Origin: Haladaptatus sp. DYF46
Lineage (GTDB): Archaea; Halobacteriota; Halobacteria; Halobacteriales; Haladaptataceae
Reading direction: 5' to 3'
Assembly: GCF_021083305.1 (NCBI RefSeq)
Contig: NZ_JAJFAY010000003.1
Coordinates: 248,001-312,000, forward strand
DNA: 64,000 nt
A model generated the notes under the pieces. The model was not told the origin of the DNA. It searched no databases and saw nothing but the letters and a program-made list of their open reading frames with translations. Position numbers and translations under genes: made by a program. This document shows, one piece after another, positions 26,510 to 35,241 of this stretch. Within the stretch, counting starts at the first letter, position 1. Each line of letters opens with the position of its first letter.

Positions 26510-27271
26510 CTACGCGTGTGCCAGTTTCAGTTCGATGATGTTCTTCGCGCGGCGAAGATCGTCCAACAGTCGGTCGCGGAACTCGCCCTCGATTCTGCTC
26601 ACCGGGCCGGAGACGCTGATAGCGCCGATGACTTGCCCGTTCTCGTTCTTAATGGCCACCGCGAGACAGCGAACGCCGCGGACGCGCTCCTCGTCGTCAA
26701 CGGCGTAGCCCCGCTCACGAACCGTCGCCAGTTCGGTTCGGAGTTCGTCGAGGTCGGTTATCGTCTTCGGCGTCCGTGCGGGCAATCCCGTTCGCTCGAA
26801 AATGGCGTCCGTCCTGCTCTCCGGGAGGAACGCGAGGATGGCCTTTCCGAGGGCCGTCGCGTGGAGGGACACGCGCTTTCCGGGGTGGGTGTCGAGCGGA
26901 ATGGCGTTTCCCCCCTGCGCGTTGTAGATGTACACGCCCGTTCCGTCCTCCTCGACGAGAAGGTTCGCCGACTCCTCGGTTTCGGCCGCCAGTTCGTCTA
27001 TTTCGGAACTGGCGAGTTCGTACACTTTGCGCCGGGAGCGGGCGTACTCACCCAAATCGAGGAACTGGAGGCTCACGTGATACGTGTTCCCGTCCCGGAC
27101 GACGTATCCCCGCTGGACGAGCGTTCGGAGGTGGTTGTGCACCGTGCTGTCCGGAAGGTCGAGGTGGGCGGAGATTTCCGTGAGACGGGCACCGTCGAGT
27201 TCGCGCAGGGTGTCGATGATGTCGAGCGACCGCGCGGTCGTTCTGACGGGAGTGGTTGAGTCGCGGGTCAT
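26510..27271 (-). CDS. IclR family transcriptional regulator
   Basis: DNA-binding regulator, 253 residues. N-terminal winged helix-turn-helix (about 13-72: LDIIDTLRELDGARLTEISAHLDLPDSTVHNHLRTL), then the effector-binding IclR domain with LPARTPKTITDLDELRTELATVRERGYAVDDEERVRGVRCLAVAI and the family-typical GAISVSGPVSRI. It is adjacent to, and convergent with, the nagZ end of the amino-sugar cluster, so it is a candidate regulator of it; the sequence shows no shared operator. Divergent from the OsmC gene; TATATAAC (reverse strand, 27305-27312) may be its promoter. Confidence 0.88.
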   Translation of the reverse strand: MTRDSTTPVRTTARSLDIIDTLRELDGARLTEISAHLDLPDSTVHNHLRTLVQRGYVVRDGNTYHVSLQFLDLGEYARSRRKVYELASSEIDELAAETEESANLLVEEDGTGVYIYNAQGGNAIPLDTHPGKRVSLHATALGKAILAFLPESRTDAIFERTGLPARTPKTITDLDELRTELATVRERGYAVDDEERVRGVRCLAVAIKNENGQVIGAISVSGPVSRIEGEFRDRLLDDLRRAKNIIELKLAHA

Positions 27272-27443
27272 GCCCTCTACGTCCGTTCCTTTCCCGGAGG
27301 GGAGTTATATAATTTCCTTCGTACCGAAACGGTGGCAATCCGAAAAAGCCGTCTCGGAAGGCGGTGCGCTCGAACCCCAAACGGGGACCCAACTCGGCGG
27401 GCCAGTACTTCCATACGGGTGCCGACTGTACTCCGGGGTGACG

Positions 27444-27872
27444 ATGACCACAAGACAAGCCGACACGACGTGGCAGGGCGGAAAGGACGGAAGCGGCGAC
27501 TTCGAAACGGAGAGCGGACAGATAGAGGGGACGTTCCGATTCCCGACGCGGTTCGAGGACGAGCCCGGAACGAACCCCGAGGAACTCATCGGAGCGGCCC
27601 ACTCCGGGTGCTTCTCGATGCAACTGACCGCGTTCCTCGAAGAGGAAGGGTACACGCCGGACAGCCTCCACACGGAGGCGGACGTGCACCTCGAACAGGC
27701 CGACGGCGGCGGCTTCGAAATCCCGCGTATCGACCTGACGCTGACGGCGGACGTTCCGGACATCGACGAGGACACCTTCGAGGAACTCACAGAGAACGCA
27801 AAGGAGAACTGCCCCGTTTCGAAGGCCCTCGCGGGACCGGATATCACGCTCGACGCGACGTTGGAAAGCTAG
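27444..27872 (+). CDS. OsmC family peroxiredoxin-like protein
   Basis: 142-residue OsmC/OhrA-fold protein from the ATG at 27444. Conserved thiols are in AAHSGCFSMQL (about Cys55) and NCPVSKAL (about Cys123), the pair that reduces organic hydroperoxides in this family. FRFPTRFEDEPGTNPEELIGAAH is the OsmC-type segment before the first Cys. Length and arrangement are typical for OsmC. Probably monocistronic, in the cytoplasm, for oxidative or osmotic stress. Confidence 0.88.
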   Translation: MTTRQADTTWQGGKDGSGDFETESGQIEGTFRFPTRFEDEPGTNPEELIGAAHSGCFSMQLTAFLEEEGYTPDSLHTEADVHLEQADGGGFEIPRIDLTLTADVPDIDEDTFEELTENAKENCPVSKALAGPDITLDATLES

Positions 27873-28209
27873 CGACGCGAGTGCGGTTTTTGAGAAGCGT
27901 CGACGGACTCCCGTGAAGGTTCTGACTCCCGTGAGTGAAATATCATCTCGGACAGACCGTGTTGTACGGTACACTACCGTGGTTGCGGTTCGACCTTCGC
28001 AGCGGAATCGGACATCGATCTCGTAGAGATGGGCGCGAAAGCTTAGAACGTCCGTCTACCGTCGAACCGTGAAACATGGCTCGATGACAGCGTGCTTGGC
28101 GACATCATTTGGCAATACTATTCAGCAACAGTAGACAGACTGATTGATAATTCTGAATAGTAATACTCGCGGGGGAGAGCCGATTTCGTTCGCCTCGACA
28201 GCCTAAGTC
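27873..28209. other. Intergenic region with inverted repeat, between convergent osmC and prpF
   Basis: 337 bases without a gene. ACTATTCAG at 28117-28125 and CTGAATAGT at 28153-28161 form a 9-bp inverted repeat with a 27-base spacer, close to the prpF stop at 28210. It may be a bidirectional 3'-end structure. Confidence 0.4.
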
Positions 28210-29352
28210 CTACTCGTCCGAGTGCGACGACTCCGGCAGCGTGTAGAACGCCGTCCCCTCCATGAGACGGCGTTGCGTTCGTGAGACCGTCACGGAACGA
28301 ACGGAGTCGGACTCGATGGCGACCGAAACGGTCATGGTCCCCCGTGGATGCCCAAGCGTCACTTCGTTTTCGTGTGCGGTGGCGACCTCGTTCGGAATCG
28401 TTCCGGGGAGCAGCGCCGCCGCCGCCGTACACGCACCTCCGGTCACCGCGTAAATCGGGTGGAGGTATTGCATGCTCATGATTCGGGCCGTGAGGTCGAT
28501 TTCCTCCGCGCTCACCCGTCCGTCCCCAGTCCCGTACGATTGCGGTCCGGAGACGAACGCCAGTTTCGGATAGCCCGGCGATTCCCGCGTCGCGCCGTCC
28601 GGGTCATCGACGAGACCGAGTTCGGCACAGACGTGTGCCCGAATCCGCTCGATTCGTTCGAGGAGTCGTGGGTCCGTGTCCACGCTGGATGGGTCCTCGG
28701 TCCCGTCGAGTCCGAGGTCGCTCGCTCGAACGAACGCGACGGGCGTCGTCACGTCCAACACGGTCGCGTCGATACGCTCGTGTTCGGTTTCGAGCGTGAC
28801 CGCCGGGTCCCCGAGCGGAAAGAGCGACCCCGTCTTCGACCCGCCCGGGTGAACGAACGTCGTATCGACGCGCGCACCGGTCCCGGGGACGCCTTCGATG
28901 GAGAAGGAACCGGTCGATGCCGCACGCGTACCGTCCACCGGGAACGATTGTTCCAGTTTCGTCTCCGTGTTCGTGTTGTAGAGCGAGAGCGAAACGCGAC
29001 CGTTCGCGTCGGGAGCGGCGTCGATGAGTCCCTCGTCGTACGCGAACGGCCCTATCGCCGTCGTCATGTTGCCGCAGTTCCCGCCGTAGTCGATGAGCGG
29101 TTCCGTAACGCCGACCTGTCCGAAGGTGTAGTTCACGTCCACGTCGGGCCGGGAACTCGGCGAGACAATCATGAGTTTGGAAGTCGTCGAAGTCGCACCG
29201 CCGAGCCCGTCGACTTGTCGCGGTTCGTGGCTCCCGAATACCGAAAGGATGGCCTCGTCGTGGTGTTCGGCCGGGAGTTCACCGCTCGCGATGAGGACTC
29301 CCTTGCTGGTTCCGCCCCGTACTATTGCACAGCGAATCGTCTCTTGGTCCAT
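28210..29352 (-). CDS. prpF: PrpF family isomerase/tautomerase
   Basis: PrpF-type proteins (diaminopimelate epimerase-like fold) isomerise unsaturated di- and tricarboxylates: aconitate isomerase, 2-methylaconitate isomerase, 4-oxalomesaconate tautomerase. The 380 residues start with [14 protein letters not shown] and include [37 protein letters not shown] (Cys-Gly-Asn, the active-site Cys loop) and [22 protein letters not shown], all family landmarks. It is the last gene of the tct operon. With a TcuA-like flavoprotein upstream, interconversion of trans- and cis-aconitate or a related acid is the best guess. Confidence 0.85.
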   Translation of the reverse strand: MDQETIRCAIVRGGTSKGVLIASGELPAEHHDEAILSVFGSHEPRQVDGLGGATSTTSKLMIVSPSSRPDVDVNYTFGQVGVTEPLIDYGGNCGNMTTAIGPFAYDEGLIDAAPDANGRVSLSLYNTNTETKLEQSFPVDGTRAASTGSFSIEGVPGTGARVDTTFVHPGGSKTGSLFPLGDPAVTLETEHERIDATVLDVTTPVAFVRASDLGLDGTEDPSSVDTDPRLLERIERIRAHVCAELGLVDDPDGATRESPGYPKLAFVSGPQSYGTGDGRVSAEEIDLTARIMSMQYLHPIYAVTGGACTAAAALLPGTIPNEVATAHENEVTLGHPRGTMTVSVAIESDSVRSVTVSRTQRRLMEGTAFYTLPESSHSDE

Positions 29353-29388
29353 TGTTTTCTGAGTTTGGAAAGTGATGTTATCGAGAAA

Positions 29389-30897
29389 TCACTGGTTGGT
29401 TGCGCGCCGATGCAGCTGGTCGAATAGCGGTCGCACGTACGGCCCGACGACGACGAAAACGATCATCGCGACGAGCACGACTCGCAACGGCGTTGCGAGG
29501 AAGATATCGAAACTGCCGCCGCTCAGTTGGAGCGACCGATAGAGGTTCTCCTCGGCTATCGGCCCGAGAATGAGTCCCAACAGGAACGCCACGAGTGAGT
29601 AGCCGTAGGAATCCATGAGATACCCGACGAACCCCATCACGAGAACGACGAACACGTCGATGTAGTTCGAGTGAAGCGAGTACGTTCCCAATACCGAGAG
29701 GCAGATGATAACCGGAATAATCAGGTCCGTGTTGACCGTCGTGATGTATCCAGCCCATCTGACGACGAGTAACCCGAAGACGATTATCACGACGCTGCAG
29801 ACGACGAGCGTGGCGAAGATCGAGTAGGTCAATCCGATCTGTTCGTCGAACAGAGCGGGGCCCGGACGCAGTCCGTGGAGCATGAGCGCCCCGATGAGAA
29901 CGGCGGTCGTCGTGCTCCCCGGAATGCCGAACGTGAGCGTCGGAATCAACGCCCCGCTGACGGTCGCGTTGTTCGCGGACTCGGTCGCGATGACCCCATC
30001 CTCGACACCGGTTCCGAACTCGTCCGGGTCCTTGCTCGACCGTTTCGCCTCACCGTAGGCGATGAACGTCGAAACGGAGCCACCCGAACCGGGAATCGCA
30101 CCGACGAGCAGGCCGATACTGGACGATTTGATCAGCGTGAGCGGTTTCGAGAGGACGTCCGCGATACCGGATTTCACGCTCCCGCTCACGTCGACATCGC
30201 CGTCACGGGAGATGCTGCCGTCCCGAAGACTGAGTCGGAACATTTCGGAGATGGCGAAGATGCCGATGAGTGCGGCGACGAAGTCGACGCCGTCGTACAG
30301 TCCGAGCATGCCGAAGGTGTACCGCTCCGACACCGACATCGGTGCGACGCCGATGGTGGCGATGAGCGCACCGAATCCGCCCGCCATCACGTCCTTGAGG
30401 AAGGACCCGTCGGAGACGACGATGATGAGCGAGAGGCCGAAGACAGCTATCAGGAAGTACTCCGGCGTTCCGAACATCAGCACCAACGAAACCATCACCG
30501 GCATGAGGAGGATGATCACGATGGCGCCGAAGAGGTCGCCGAGTCCGGACGAGAGGGCCGATATCGTCAGCGCGTCTATCGCACGCCCCTGTTTCGTCAT
30601 CGGATAGCCCTCGATCGCCGTCGCGGCGGCGGAGGAGTCCCCCGGAACGTTGAACAGTATCGACGAGATGCTGCCGCCGTACATCACGCCGTTGTAAATC
30701 GCCATGAGGAAGACGATGGCGCTCGTGCTTCCCATTCCGATCGTGAACGGCATCGCTATCGCAACGGTGAGTGCACCGCCGACGCCGGGCAGCGCACCGC
30801 CGATAATGCCGATGAGAACGCCGAGCAGGATGAGCAGGGCGTTCGGCCACGCGAAAATCGTTTTCGTCGCTTCGACGAGGATACCGATATCCGCCAT
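29389..30897 (-). CDS. tctA: Tripartite tricarboxylate transporter, TctA subunit
   Basis: Large membrane subunit of the TTT secondary importer driven by an ion gradient. 502 residues with about 12 hydrophobic segments. Conserved TctA stretches are GIIGGALPGVGGALTVAIAMPF near the N-terminus, YGGSISSILFNVPGDSSAAATAIEGYPMTKQGRA and VGAIPGSGGSVSTFIAYGEAKR. Its ATG overlaps the tctB stop by one base (TGATG). Works with TctB and the binding protein TctC encoded upstream. Confidence 0.93.
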   Translation of the reverse strand: MADIGILVEATKTIFAWPNALLILLGVLIGIIGGALPGVGGALTVAIAMPFTIGMGSTSAIVFLMAIYNGVMYGGSISSILFNVPGDSSAAATAIEGYPMTKQGRAIDALTISALSSGLGDLFGAIVIILLMPVMVSLVLMFGTPEYFLIAVFGLSLIIVVSDGSFLKDVMAGGFGALIATIGVAPMSVSERYTFGMLGLYDGVDFVAALIGIFAISEMFRLSLRDGSISRDGDVDVSGSVKSGIADVLSKPLTLIKSSSIGLLVGAIPGSGGSVSTFIAYGEAKRSSKDPDEFGTGVEDGVIATESANNATVSGALIPTLTFGIPGSTTTAVLIGALMLHGLRPGPALFDEQIGLTYSIFATLVVCSVVIIVFGLLVVRWAGYITTVNTDLIIPVIICLSVLGTYSLHSNYIDVFVVLVMGFVGYLMDSYGYSLVAFLLGLILGPIAEENLYRSLQLSGGSFDIFLATPLRVVLVAMIVFVVVGPYVRPLFDQLHRRATNQ

Positions 30898-31430
30898 CAG
30901 AATCCCCCCGTCATCAGGTCGAGGTTCATGAGTGTCATAAAGCCGTAGGCGACGGTGGTCATGATGACCGTGAGTAGCACCGTCCGCCAGAGCGGTTGCC
31001 GTTTGTACAGTAGATAGATGAAGACGAACGGCGGTGTCGGCCAGAACAACCCGACGAAAAAGCCGCTGAGCACGTAGCCGATGACCAACAGACCCAGAAA
31101 GAGCATGGATTCGAGGGAGATGTCCTCGTCGGACTCCTCCACTTCCTCCGTCTGGCGTCCACTCAACACGACGTTTTCGCTACGCCGTATACCGAGATTC
31201 AACCGTGTCGTCGCCAGTCTTAATGCACCAGCGACGAGCACCGTCCCGGCGGTCAACCGGGGAAACAACTGTGCGGACGCGGAGAACTCCGCCGCCGTGA
31301 TGAACATGTACCCGGCGATGGCGATGAGAAACCAGAAGAACAGCGGGGCACCGTCCACTTTCCGGATAAACTCCGCGACGGGCGTCGCCGGGTTGCGTTC
31401 GAAGACGTTCGAGTTTTCTTCGTTGCTCAT
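30897..31430 (-). CDS. tctB: Tripartite tricarboxylate transporter, TctB subunit
   Basis: Small membrane subunit, 177 residues with four predicted helices (about 28-48, 52-72, 107-140, 150-172) and a charged loop EEVEESDEDIS between the second and third. Sequence identity within TctB is always low; position between the flavoprotein and tctA genes, with overlaps on both sides (ATGA and TGATG), makes the assignment firm. Confidence 0.85.
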   Translation of the reverse strand: MSNEENSNVFERNPATPVAEFIRKVDGAPLFFWFLIAIAGYMFITAAEFSASAQLFPRLTAGTVLVAGALRLATTRLNLGIRRSENVVLSGRQTEEVEESDEDISLESMLFLGLLVIGYVLSGFFVGLFWPTPPFVFIYLLYKRQPLWRTVLLTVIMTTVAYGFMTLMNLDLMTGGF

Positions 31431-32845
31431 GATTGGATGTATGCGTCCGTGGATTCCGCCGCTATCTTGCCGTACACCGCCGCGTTCGTCTGTGCCGTCC
31501 CGCCCGGATAGTTGTCGTAGAACAACCCGCCGGTGCTGTTTCCGGCGGCGAACAGACCCGGAATGGACCCATCCCGGGTGTCGATGACGGACGCCTCGGT
31601 ATCGGTTTTCACGCCGCCGAAGCTGAACGTGATGCCGCCGGTCACGGCGTATGCGAAGTACGGCGGTTCGTCGATCGGAATCGCCCAGTTCGATTTTTCA
31701 GTATTCAATCCGTCCGTGTTGTTACCGTCTAGTGTCTTCGGGTCGAACCCGTTCGGGTCACACGCGGCGTTGAAATCCCGAATCGTCTCGACACCTGATG
31801 CGGGAGCACCACAGCCGATTTCCGCGAGCAGGTCCTCGAAATCGTCGGCTTGAACCGGGTCGGACGGACCGGTTGCCCGCACCAAGTCGTGTGCTTTCGA
31901 ATCAAGGACGATGAAGCCGACGTGATTTGGTTGTTCGAAGATTTTCCGGCCGAACTTCGCGTAGGTGTGTGCTCTAGCGTCCTCCCCTTCGTCCACGAAC
32001 CGCTCGCCGTGGTCGTTGAGGATGACGCCGTACTGGTAGCCATCGACGCGGTTCGCACCGCCTTCGACGTCGGGCGACGCCGCGTCGATGAGCGCCATGT
32101 GTGCGCCGCCCCACTGCCCGACGAGGTTCGCACCCGCAGATTCCGCCATCACCAGCGCCTCACCGGTGTTGTATCGACTGCCCCGGACGTTCATCTCGTC
32201 GTATCCGGGACCGTAGTAACGGACGCGTTTCTCGTCGCTGGAACCGTAATCGCCCGCCGCGAGGATGACCGCATCCACGTCGAATTCGATCTGTCCGTCC
32301 GGCGTTCGTGCGCCGATGCCGTCGATTTCGCCGGTCGGGGCGCGGTGGAGAGCCGCCGCCTCCGTCTCGAACCAGAAGTCCGCACCCTCCTCCTCGGCGG
32401 TAGCGGTGAGCGTTTCGACGTACTTCTCGCCGTCGAACCACGTCCGAGCGGCGGTGTACCCCACCGCGAGCGGTTCCATGCGCCAATCGACGCCCGCCGC
32501 GGTCAGCCACTCAACGGTCTCACCGGCGTTCTCAACGAGGGTCGTCGTCAAGTCCTCGTCGGCTTTGCCGCTCGTCTGGCTCATGATGTCCCGATAGAAA
32601 TCCTCCTCGGCGTAGTCGTCCACGGCGAACTCGTAGCCGTACTGTTCGAGGTCGGTTCCGACGGACGGGACGCGGAAGGACTCGCTGAAACGCGTGTGCC
32701 CGCCCTGCCGCTCCTTCGGGGCTTTCTCCAGCACTGCGACCGAGTATCCGAGTTCCGCAGCGCGAAGCCCGGCAACCAATCCAGCTGTTCCACTCCCGAC
32801 GACGGCGATGTCGTACCCGTGTGTCTCCGAATATTGTAGCGTCAT
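31427..32845 (-). CDS. tcuA: FAD-dependent dehydrogenase (tricarballylate dehydrogenase TcuA-like)
   Basis: Flavoprotein of the fumarate reductase/succinate dehydrogenase group, 472 residues from the ATG at 32845 (MTLQYSETHGYDIAVVGSGTAGLVAG). The FAD-binding GxGxxG is at about residues 16-21, followed by LEKAPKERQGGHTRFSESFRVP, similar to the substrate-region segment of TcuA. The C-terminus has YAVTGGITFSFGGVKTDTEASV and GLFAAGNSTGGLFYDNYPGG, typical of the family. Tat signal and heme domain are absent, so it is a cytoplasmic dehydrogenase. TcuA oxidises tricarballylate to cis-aconitate; its electron partner TcuB was not seen here. Other 3-oxosteroid or fumarate-type dehydrogenases remain possible. 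It overlaps tctB (ATGA). Confidence 0.72.
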   Translation of the reverse strand: MTLQYSETHGYDIAVVGSGTAGLVAGLRAAELGYSVAVLEKAPKERQGGHTRFSESFRVPSVGTDLEQYGYEFAVDDYAEEDFYRDIMSQTSGKADEDLTTTLVENAGETVEWLTAAGVDWRMEPLAVGYTAARTWFDGEKYVETLTATAEEEGADFWFETEAAALHRAPTGEIDGIGARTPDGQIEFDVDAVILAAGDYGSSDEKRVRYYGPGYDEMNVRGSRYNTGEALVMAESAGANLVGQWGGAHMALIDAASPDVEGGANRVDGYQYGVILNDHGERFVDEGEDARAHTYAKFGRKIFEQPNHVGFIVLDSKAHDLVRATGPSDPVQADDFEDLLAEIGCGAPASGVETIRDFNAACDPNGFDPKTLDGNNTDGLNTEKSNWAIPIDEPPYFAYAVTGGITFSFGGVKTDTEASVIDTRDGSIPGLFAAGNSTGGLFYDNYPGGTAQTNAAVYGKIAAESTDAYIQS

Positions 32846-32865
32846 GTAAATACGGTGTGATGGGA

Positions 32866-33867
32866 TTACTCGCTCGCGATTTTCTTGAGATCCACTTTCT
32901 CCGGAATCGTCTCGATGGAGCCGTTGAGGGCCTTCTTTGCCTTCTTGTGCCCCCCGAATTCGACGATGTTTCCGGTCTTGTCGGACCACTCCTGAACCGA
33001 GTCGTGTGTGAGAGCCGATTTGACGGCGTCCTCGAGCGTGTCCCGCTTTTCCGTGTCCGTTCCCTTCGGAAGGAACATACAACGGGTCAGCTGACCGATG
33101 TAGTCGATGCTCGGTAGTCCCTCGTCCGAAGGGGAAGGCGCGTCCTTGAACACGCTACTCCCCTCGCTCGAAAGGATGGCAATCGCTTCCAAGTCGCCGG
33201 AATCGACGGCGCTCATCGCGGCGGTGTCGGTCGTCGCGACGACCGGAACCTCGCCGGAGATGGCAGCTTTGATGGCCGGGCCGCCGCCGTCGTAGCCGAT
33301 GTACTTCTCGTACTGTAAGTCGTATTCCGATTTCATCACATTCGCCGCGACGTGGACGATGCCACCGCGAGCGAGGCCCGCGAACTTCGAGAGGTCGCCG
33401 TTCTGGTACCGCTTCGTCAAATCCTTCACCCCTTCTATTTCGAGTTCGGGACGGGCGAAGATGGCGTACGGCGTCCGGGCGTACGTGGCCACCGGGACGA
33501 GGTTCGTTATGTCCCAACTCGGCTCGTGGACGAGGTAGGAGATCGGCGTCGATGGGGGGTTGAATCCACCAAACGTGTAACCGTCGGATTTCTCCCGAAG
33601 TATCTCGCCGGTCCCTTTCAACGACGCCGCGCCGGGGACGTTTTCGATGGCGACGCCGACGTCGAGTTCGTTGCCGATTTCGGGAACCACTTTTCGAGCG
33701 TACGTGTCGGTTCCACCGCCCTGACTGAACGGGACAATGTAGGACATGTCCTTGCTCGGGTACGAGCCACTGCCGCCGCTGCTCGTGCATCCCGCGATAA
33801 GTGAGCTACTCGCCGCCGCACCTGCCAGGAAGTTACGCCGTGTGATACGGTTCTTGTTACCAGTCAT
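32866..33867 (-). CDS. tctC: Tripartite tricarboxylate transporter substrate-binding protein (TctC-like)
   Basis: Periplasmic-type binding protein displayed outside the membrane. 333 residues from the ATG at 33867 (MTGNKNRITRRNFLAGAAAS), an RR-containing Tat signal with lipobox SSLIAGC and a Gly/Ser linker. The mature part has the Bug/TctC pattern: YIVPFSQGGGTDTYARKVVPEIG, VENVPGAASLKGTGEI and AAISGEVPVVATTD. An upstream TTG would add one residue only. First gene of the transporter operon after the regulator. Confidence 0.88.
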   Translation of the reverse strand: MTGNKNRITRRNFLAGAAASSSLIAGCTSSGGSGSYPSKDMSYIVPFSQGGGTDTYARKVVPEIGNELDVGVAIENVPGAASLKGTGEILREKSDGYTFGGFNPPSTPISYLVHEPSWDITNLVPVATYARTPYAIFARPELEIEGVKDLTKRYQNGDLSKFAGLARGGIVHVAANVMKSEYDLQYEKYIGYDGGGPAIKAAISGEVPVVATTDTAAMSAVDSGDLEAIAILSSEGSSVFKDAPSPSDEGLPSIDYIGQLTRCMFLPKGTDTEKRDTLEDAVKSALTHDSVQEWSDKTGNIVEFGGHKKAKKALNGSIETIPEKVDLKKIASE

Positions 33868-33992
33868 CAACAGGCACGGTCTTCTCGAACTAGTATTTAA
33901 TAATTACGTTCCAACGACCCATCTATCAGCGAAACTTTAATTCGAGTATCGTAAAAGGAACGAGCAGGTGCAGTTCCCCGAAACGAGATGGG

Positions 33993-34763
33993 TTACTGAT
34001 ATTTGAGATCAAGCTCAATTTCGTTGGCGACGCCAAGGACAAGGTTGGGGACTTCTTCCTCGTACCAGTCGCCCGTGAGACGATGCGCCGGGCCGGAAAA
34101 GCTGATCGCACCGATCGGGTTCGACTCGTACGGCTGTATCGGCGCACCGACCGCCCGAAGCCCAGTAATGGATTCCTGTTCGCTCATCGCGTAGCCCGCT
34201 TCCCGAATCGACCGAAGTTCGTCGAACAGGTCGTCACGGGTCGTAACCGTGTGTTGAGTATACTCCGGCAACCCCCAGCGGTCGAGGATTTCGTGGACGC
34301 GTTCTTTCGGAAGGGTAGAGAGAATCGCCTTCCCAGCCGAACTCGCGTGGAGATGGATTTTCTTTCCGATGTGGGCATCGACGTGGACGGCGTTCTCGCC
34401 GATGGACGTGTGGATATAGTACCCACGACCGTTCTCCTCGACGATGAATTGAACGCGCTCACCGGTTCGTTCGGCCAAATCGTCCAGTTTACTGATTATA
34501 AAATCGTACTCGCGTTTTCGTTTTCGGGCGTGACCACCTTTGTTCAAAAACTCCAATCCGACGTGGTACTCGCCGTCCTCGACGGTGAGATAGCCGCGGT
34601 TTTCGAGCGTTTTCACGTAGCCGTGGACCGTACTCTGTGCGAGGTCGAATTCCCGAGCGAGTTCCTGAATGTCCGCACCGTCCGACCGCTGAATCGCGTC
34701 CACGATATCGACGGCAGTCTCGACGGTTTTCAGCGGACGACTCGGGGAGGAATCACCCACCAT
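33993..34763 (-). CDS. IclR family transcriptional regulator
   Basis: 256 residues. Winged helix-turn-helix at about 12-72 (VDIVDAIQRSDGADIQELAREFDLAQSTVHGYVKTLENRGYL) and an IclR effector domain with LPEYTQHTVTTRDDLFDELRSIREAGYAMSEQESITGLRAVGAPI and GAISFSGPAHRL. It lies 125 bases upstream of tctC on the same strand, so it likely controls the tricarboxylate operon and itself. Repeated CACGATAT words lie upstream of it at 34861-34921. Confidence 0.88.
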   Translation of the reverse strand: MVGDSSPSRPLKTVETAVDIVDAIQRSDGADIQELAREFDLAQSTVHGYVKTLENRGYLTVEDGEYHVGLEFLNKGGHARKRKREYDFIISKLDDLAERTGERVQFIVEENGRGYYIHTSIGENAVHVDAHIGKKIHLHASSAGKAILSTLPKERVHEILDRWGLPEYTQHTVTTRDDLFDELRSIREAGYAMSEQESITGLRAVGAPIQPYESNPIGAISFSGPAHRLTGDWYEEEVPNLVLGVANEIELDLKYQ

Positions 34764-35241
34764 CGTCAGCGAATACCAAGGCGAGCTATTTACGTTTTGT
34801 GAATCAACTGATAAAGGCGTAAATCGGATTGAGACACGGATATTCGCCGAAATTTTTCGAATATCGTGGTGAAACGCTATTCACGATATGTGAGACAGCA
34901 GTATTTAGTTTTTCACGATATATACACGTATGGATTCCTATTATCGATATATCTCCACAGTACGTCTACATCCGTTCAGATATTGTTGGAACTTCGTTCG
35001 TGACGGTGGTACCCCCGTTACAAATCACGAACGAGAAAACCCGTATAATTCAAGACAATTTTTGTCATAATATACACCATACGTATTTATTCATATTGAT
35101 TTTTATTAAATTAAATTATTTTTAGTTGCAATTAATCGCGCGCGGCATACACGATACGACTACTATAGCAAGCGTCCGACCGCATAATTATCAACAATCA
35201 TACAATCAACTCCTATCACGCACCGACTCGAATGGTACATC
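34764..35241. other. AT-rich divergent intergenic region
   Basis: 478 bases between the divergent IclR and GTPase genes. From about 34900 to 35140 the sequence is strongly AT-rich compared with the surroundings, with long A/T runs near 35090-35125. I see no gene. It holds the promoters of both flanking genes and the CACGATAT repeats. Confidence 0.5.
34861..34921. promoter_or_regulatory. CACGATAT repeats, possible operator
   Basis: ATATCGTG at 34861-34868 and CACGATAT at 34882-34889 form an 8-bp inverted repeat with a 13-base spacer; a third copy, CACGATAT, is at 34914-34921. A nested GTGAA/TTCAC pair lies inside the first two. They sit about 100-160 bases upstream of the IclR start, in the AT-rich region. 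The binding protein is unknown; the adjacent IclR product is the obvious candidate. Confidence 0.4.

Noticed and set aside
34900..35140. AT-rich stretch considered as a replication origin
   Set aside because: No Orc1/Cdc6 gene and no long inverted origin repeats nearby.
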